The position numbers and the translations under genes were made by a program. A stretch of 59,802 nt of DNA from Gammaproteobacteria bacterium. GTDB lineage: Bacteria > Pseudomonadota > Gammaproteobacteria > SZUA-152. Within the stretch, counting starts at the first letter, position 1; each line of letters opens with the position of its first letter. Location: the NCBI GenBank assembly GCA_011321815.1, contig DROS01000077.1, positions 1-59,802 on the forward strand, read 5' to 3'. The notes beneath the pieces were generated by a model. The model worked only from the letters and a program-made list of their open reading frames with translations. It had not been told where the DNA came from and made no database searches. Positions 56,560-59,802 of this stretch are shown here, in pieces.

Positions 56560-59043
56560 ATGGGAAAGGGGAACGAAGTGCGGTTTGGAAAGACAGTTCG
56601 AAATATTATCCTGGGTTATTTGATTTTCGCGGGGGTGCTTGCTCACATTGCTGTGCTGGTGGGCATGGTGCTTGTGCTCAGACAGTTTCAGCTGACTCCA
56701 AGTCAGCTTATGGTCAAGCTGGTGGAGAGATCCGGCCTGGATACACCCTGGGTAATCGGAGTGTTGTCGCCACGTCCTCGTTACGCAGACCATGTTCTGG
56801 ATGGCCGTATCCGGCCGGCCCACCCGAGAATCCTATTGCCACAGCTCAGTGACTGGGATGGTTCAGGTATGCCCGCAACGCTTCGACAGCGGGCCGCGCT
56901 CTATGAATCGCAAGGCATGCTTACGTTTGATGCTTGCAAGGGTGGTGGGGTAATGGGGCGCGCAGCCTGTTGGGTCAATACCGGGAATGAGTCCATTGCG
57001 GCACAACTTACCGACAAACTGAGCGCATTCACGCTACAGACGCCGAGCGTGGTGGCGCGTTTTGGCACACAGTACGGAAACGGTTGGCAATTGGCGCTGG
57101 CTTATGACCTGTTGGCAACCTATCCGGCATTGGCTGATAGCGACCGGCGGGAGATTGAAGCGAAGATCGAATACACGCTGCAAGACTATCTCCGAGTGTT
57201 GGACGATGATTCACCGTCGTTATGGCACGGACGTACATCGCTGGCGGCAGCAGCGTGGTTGTGTGCGGTCGCCCTCGACCCGCATACTGCCGAGCGGGAA
57301 CGATTGCTTGCCCGGGCCCAGGGACATTTTCTGGATGTGATACGGGCACTGGAACTCACGGAAGCGTGGCCGGAGGGTTACAGTTACTGGATTCGTACGC
57401 GGGCATTGTTGGTGGTATTGGCCGCCGCTGCTTACCTTAATGGCCTTGAGGACGCGCAGCACCAGGAGAGGATACGGACGGTGTTGCACCGGCTCGGTTT
57501 ATGGCAGATTCTTGCGACACGACCGGATGGCCGTGTCGAGGGATTTGGCGACGAAGGGGCGCATGTCAATCTCAGGTATGAATCGCGGCCAGTGATGGAT
57601 TTGATTGCCCAGCTCACGCGCGAGCCTGTTTTTGCAGCGTTTTCCCGCGACCTGGAACGTTTGCACGGCGTTGACAGTTATCATCCCCGCCACCGCTGGG
57701 CATTCAGCCTGTTTAACGACCCAACACTTGTTTCCCGTGGTGACTCAGCAGGTGGTGTGGCAGCCATGGAAGGGCGTTTGCCACAGGCAGCAATGTTTGG
57801 GCAGGGTGCTCTTAATCTTGCATACATTCGGTCTGGTTGGTCGCCTGACGCTACCTTTATCAGCTATAAAGCCGGTCATTCCTTTACGCACCACGGCCAC
57901 TATGACGCGGGTCATTTCACACTGTTTAAGGGTGCGCCGTTGGCCATCAACAGCAGTACATATGGAGAATACACGGGGCCAAACAGGCTGCACTACTCAA
58001 TACGGACAGTGGCCAAGAATTCGCTGCTCATCTTGCGCCCTGGGGAGAAAGTGAGGCCTAACGATTTTTTTCCAGACAATGTGGCGGATGGTGGTCAGAG
58101 AATTGTGATGCCGACCGGCAGCGCCCTGCAAAGCACACAACACTGGCAAGACAATATTAACAGTGGGCTGCATCTGGAGGGTGCAGAGCTGCTCCGGTTT
58201 GATCACTCCGCAGATGATTACACTTATGTGGCGACAGACCTGACACGCGCCTACAACACCCCAACGTATGATGATGGCGGTTCAGGTGGAAAAGTAGAGA
58301 AAGTACAGCGTACGCTGGTTTATATGCACAAAGAGGATCGGTTGTTGATATACGATCAGATAGTGAGCACCGAGGCCGGATTTACCAAAAAATGGTTGCT
58401 TCACACCGTGAATCGGCCTGATGTCGCTGACTTGGTGGTGTTGAAAGGTGGTGCCGACAACGGAATCCTGGAAAGCCGGGCCGATAATGCACTTGTGCGG
58501 AACGAGCAAAGTTATTTGCGAGTGAAGCGACTGTATCCAAAAGACGCTGTGATCCGTGTGGTTGGCGGGCCGGATTATCAATTTTATGTCGAAACGGATG
58601 GCGATGACTCGGAACTTGATGGCGAGAATTTCAATCAGGGCGTTTCCAAAAAGCCGTGGTATGACGTTGGCATGTGGCGCATGGAAATTCAGCCGGGCGC
58701 AGATCGTAAAGAAGACGATTTTTTGGTCGTATTATCACCCGGCCTGGGTCATGAACGTGATGATGTTGTGCAGGCGCTGTCGATTGAGGGGGATGCCAAA
58801 GGCGTTGTCAGCAACGATGCTATTACGGTGTTCCCGCAACGGGCCGGGCATGGCCGTCTTGTGTTTGAGGTGCCTGGGCGCCAGAAAAAATTGTACTTAT
58901 TCGGGCTGCCCGACAAGCAACCTGTGACAGTGACAGCTCAGGGAGTTCAATGGGAAGAACGCAGCAATGCCAGCGGTGTGGCTGTGTTCAGTCTGCCAGC
59001 GGCAATTGCGGGTGAGCGTCCAAAAGTAGTAATACTGTGGTAA
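56560..59043 (+). CDS. membrane-anchored heparinase II/III-family polysaccharide lyase
   Basis: About 827 residues (ATG 56560; GTG 56578 has a better ribosome site, AAAGGGGA). One N-terminal transmembrane helix (LGYLIFAGVLAHIAVLVGMVLVL) anchors it. A helical toroid domain (about 60-400, with TEAWPEGYSYW) is followed by the beta-sandwich heparinase II/III domain (about 410-700) with YKAGHSFTHHGHYDAGHFTLF, whose His and Tyr are the usual catalytic pair. Expected to cleave uronic-acid-containing polysaccharide by beta-elimination in the periplasm. Next to exosortase-associated genes it may trim the locus's own exopolysaccharide; this is inference. Confidence 0.85.
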   Translation: MGKGNEVRFGKTVRNIILGYLIFAGVLAHIAVLVGMVLVLRQFQLTPSQLMVKLVERSGLDTPWVIGVLSPRPRYADHVLDGRIRPAHPRILLPQLSDWDGSGMPATLRQRAALYESQGMLTFDACKGGGVMGRAACWVNTGNESIAAQLTDKLSAFTLQTPSVVARFGTQYGNGWQLALAYDLLATYPALADSDRREIEAKIEYTLQDYLRVLDDDSPSLWHGRTSLAAAAWLCAVALDPHTAERERLLARAQGHFLDVIRALELTEAWPEGYSYWIRTRALLVVLAAAAYLNGLEDAQHQERIRTVLHRLGLWQILATRPDGRVEGFGDEGAHVNLRYESRPVMDLIAQLTREPVFAAFSRDLERLHGVDSYHPRHRWAFSLFNDPTLVSRGDSAGGVAAMEGRLPQAAMFGQGALNLAYIRSGWSPDATFISYKAGHSFTHHGHYDAGHFTLFKGAPLAINSSTYGEYTGPNRLHYSIRTVAKNSLLILRPGEKVRPNDFFPDNVADGGQRIVMPTGSALQSTQHWQDNINSGLHLEGAELLRFDHSADDYTYVATDLTRAYNTPTYDDGGSGGKVEKVQRTLVYMHKEDRLLIYDQIVSTEAGFTKKWLLHTVNRPDVADLVVLKGGADNGILESRADNALVRNEQSYLRVKRLYPKDAVIRVVGGPDYQFYVETDGDDSELDGENFNQGVSKKPWYDVGMWRMEIQPGADRKEDDFLVVLSPGLGHERDDVVQALSIEGDAKGVVSNDAITVFPQRAGHGRLVFEVPGRQKKLYLFGLPDKQPVTVTAQGVQWEERSNASGVAVFSLPAAIAGERPKVVILW

Positions 59044-59219
59044 ACAAATGAGTCTGCCAGCGTTCTCTTTCCAGATGATAAACCAGGATTTACCGTCTGG
59101 TTGACAGGGTGATCAGGGGAGGCGGCTGCGAGAGGTGACAGTATTGTTATCTTTATTAAAGATTAACAAATAGAAACAAATAAGTTCCAATGATAAGGTG
59201 CCTGGGGTAGAGTTAACTC

Positions 59220-59320
59220 ACTGCTTAAGCGCAGTTTCAGACAAGCCCCTCTCCCTGACTTGTTTGAGCATTTTGAAAGCCCCCACCGCTACCGCCCCCC
59301 CCTCGGTAGCGGTTTTTTTT
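59220..59320 (+). ncRNA. candidate small RNA 1: two-hairpin unit with C-rich loops
   Basis: Hairpin 1: a 9-pair stem (59237-59245 with 59259-59267, one G-T pair) and loop CCCCTCTCCCTGA. Hairpin 2: a perfect 9-pair stem CCGCTACCG/CGGTAGCGG (59286-59294, 59304-59312) with loop of eight C and a T, then eight T and GCCTG: a textbook intrinsic terminator. A small ACTGC/GCAGT stem precedes at 59220-59235. The box TTCCAATGATAAGG (59185-59198) has a partner upstream of copy 2. It could simply be the terminator of the lyase gene 177 bases upstream, but the full layout is repeated at 59587. Confidence 0.5.
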
Positions 59321-59338
59321 GCCTGAACATGGGCCGCC

Positions 59339-59364
59339 GCTACGATTCAACGGATTAATTTAGG
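59339..59364. repeat. repeat B, copy 2
   Basis: Matches 23926-23951 (PPTase 3' end) at 24 of 26 positions. It lies between the two small-RNA candidates and 24 bases before the inverted-repeat element at 59389. Confidence 0.6.
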
Positions 59365-59388
59365 TTTATGTGCAATAGAGTGATTGTT

Positions 59389-59512
59389 TATACCCATAGC
59401 GATTGAGATTCAGGCCCGATTGCACGCCCTGTTTCCGCCCCACGTTGTTGCCCTCGTCATGAAGAAAATTATGACGCACATTTAAACCGAAATCCCAAAC
59501 GCCCCGGGTATA
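59389..59512. repeat. inverted-repeat element containing repeat A copies
   Basis: The left end 59389-59414 and the right end 59487-59512 are inverted copies of a 26-base unit (19 of 26 paired). The left end matches the minus-strand unit at 23131-23156 at 24 of 26 positions; the right side also shares the ATGACGCACA-TTTAAA prefix with that locus. About 72 bases lie between, with no ORF. This looks like a small non-autonomous mobile or palindromic element. Confidence 0.55.
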
Positions 59513-59586
59513 TATTCGAATAATGTTTTGATATAAATAAATATCATTTCCAGTGAAAAGTAAGGATTGCTAAATTAAGCACACTC

Positions 59587-59655
59587 TCAAACAGGCCCCC
59601 TATCTTGTTTGAACCCGGCCGTGCTGCCCCCTCTATTGGCAGCGCGGTTTTTTTT
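59587..59655 (+). ncRNA. candidate small RNA 2: paralogous two-hairpin unit
   Basis: Hairpin 1: a 9-pair stem (59587-59595 with 59604-59612, one G-T pair at a different place than in copy 1) and loop CCCCCTAT; its 3' arm CTTGTTTGA is identical to copy 1. Hairpin 2: a 10-pair stem (59619-59628, 59638-59647) with loop CCCTCTATT, then eight T and GCCTG as in copy 1. Stem sequences differ but pairing is kept, which favours RNA function. TTCCAGTGAAAAG lies at 59548-59560. No gene on the plus strand ends here for it to terminate. Confidence 0.55.
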
Positions 59656-59698
59656 GCCTGCAGAACTTGCGGGTTGCTGTTTTCGACCCGTGTTTTGT

Positions 59699-59802
59699 TT
59701 ATTTTGTGCGGAGTAACTCGGTTATTACACTGGCAATGGCTTTCCGTTGCTGTTTGGGCAGCTTCATCCATTTTATGCCTAGCTCAAATGCTTCTTTACT
59801 GA
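59699..59802 (-). CDS. C-terminal end of an unidentified protein, cut by window edge
   Basis: An open minus-strand frame enters from the right edge and ends with TAA at 59699-59701. It encodes about 33 residues reading FELGIKWMKLPKQQRKAIAS and then VITELLRTK. The helical, Lys/Arg-rich end with LPKQQRKAI resembles C-termini of small helix-turn-helix regulators, but this is weak. The candidate terminator at 59619-59655 faces the other way. Confidence 0.4.
   Translation of the reverse strand, partial: SKEAFELGIKWMKLPKQQRKAIASVITELLRTK

Noticed and set aside
30042-59043. PEP-CTERM sorting signals on the secreted proteins
   Set aside because: Neither the esterase, the unknown secreted protein nor the lyase ends in a PEP motif, hydrophobic helix and basic tail.
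59605-59802. Plus-strand frame running off the right edge
   Set aside because: It starts inside the small-RNA terminator and lies antisense to the more protein-like minus-strand C-terminus at 59699.

Overview
The window looks like a chromosome segment of a gammaproteobacterium of moderate GC content. The order ruvB-ybgC-tolQ-tolR-tolA-tolB-pal-cpoB-queE-queC, the sucA-sucB-lpd block and the paired exosortase-A-type hydrolases support this; I cannot name a genus. No rRNA, tRNA, CRISPR array or intact transposase gene was seen.

Region 1 (1-23.95 kb) is the right-hand part of a trans-acyltransferase polyketide synthase (PKS) cluster, cut by the left window edge. Three PKS proteins have no acyltransferase with an intact active site. 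One is supplied in trans by an AT + AT-like didomain protein (21.2-23.0 kb). A beta-branching (HMG-CoA synthase) cassette is present: a stand-alone donor ACP (10.4 kb), an HMG synthase (19.8 kb), three in-line enoyl-CoA-hydratase-like domains and a tandem ACP pair carrying the tryptophan flag of beta-branching ACPs. No Cys-less decarboxylating KS and no clear ECH1 dehydratase is visible; they may lie to the left. The terminal PKS carries a dead AT, a damaged dehydratase, an ACP and a thioesterase. Tailoring genes are an O-methyltransferase and a sulfotransferase, and an Sfp-type phosphopantetheinyl transferase activates the carriers. A secreted calcium-binding FG-GAP/UnbV-type protein and a 43-codon small ORF sit inside the cluster.

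Region 2 (24.1-38.5 kb) is core and accessory metabolism: sucA, sucB and lpd; a secreted SGNH esterase; a PDZ protein with an ABC-class ATPase; a UMF1-type transporter; an unknown secreted protein; and a lipoprotein with six cytochrome c domains.

Region 3 (38.6-51.2 kb) is housekeeping: ruvB and the Tol-Pal operon, queE and queC (queuosine), a SAM hydrolase (DUF62), a membrane-bound spermidine-synthase-like protein and gpmI.

Region 4 (51.2-59.8 kb) resembles an edge of an exosortase-A polysaccharide locus. It holds two exosortase-associated alpha/beta hydrolases and an unusual half-C/A/PCP NRPS-like protein on the minus strand, then a membrane-anchored heparinase II/III-like lyase on the plus strand. 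Next come two tandem, similar two-hairpin RNA candidates with C-rich loops, interleaved with short repeats also found around the PPTase gene 35 kb away. The window ends inside a minus-strand gene.

The observations most worth a second look are the three-ECH arrangement spread over two PKS proteins, the paired small-RNA candidates, the repeats flanking the PPTase gene, and the NRPS-like protein attached to exosortase-associated hydrolases.
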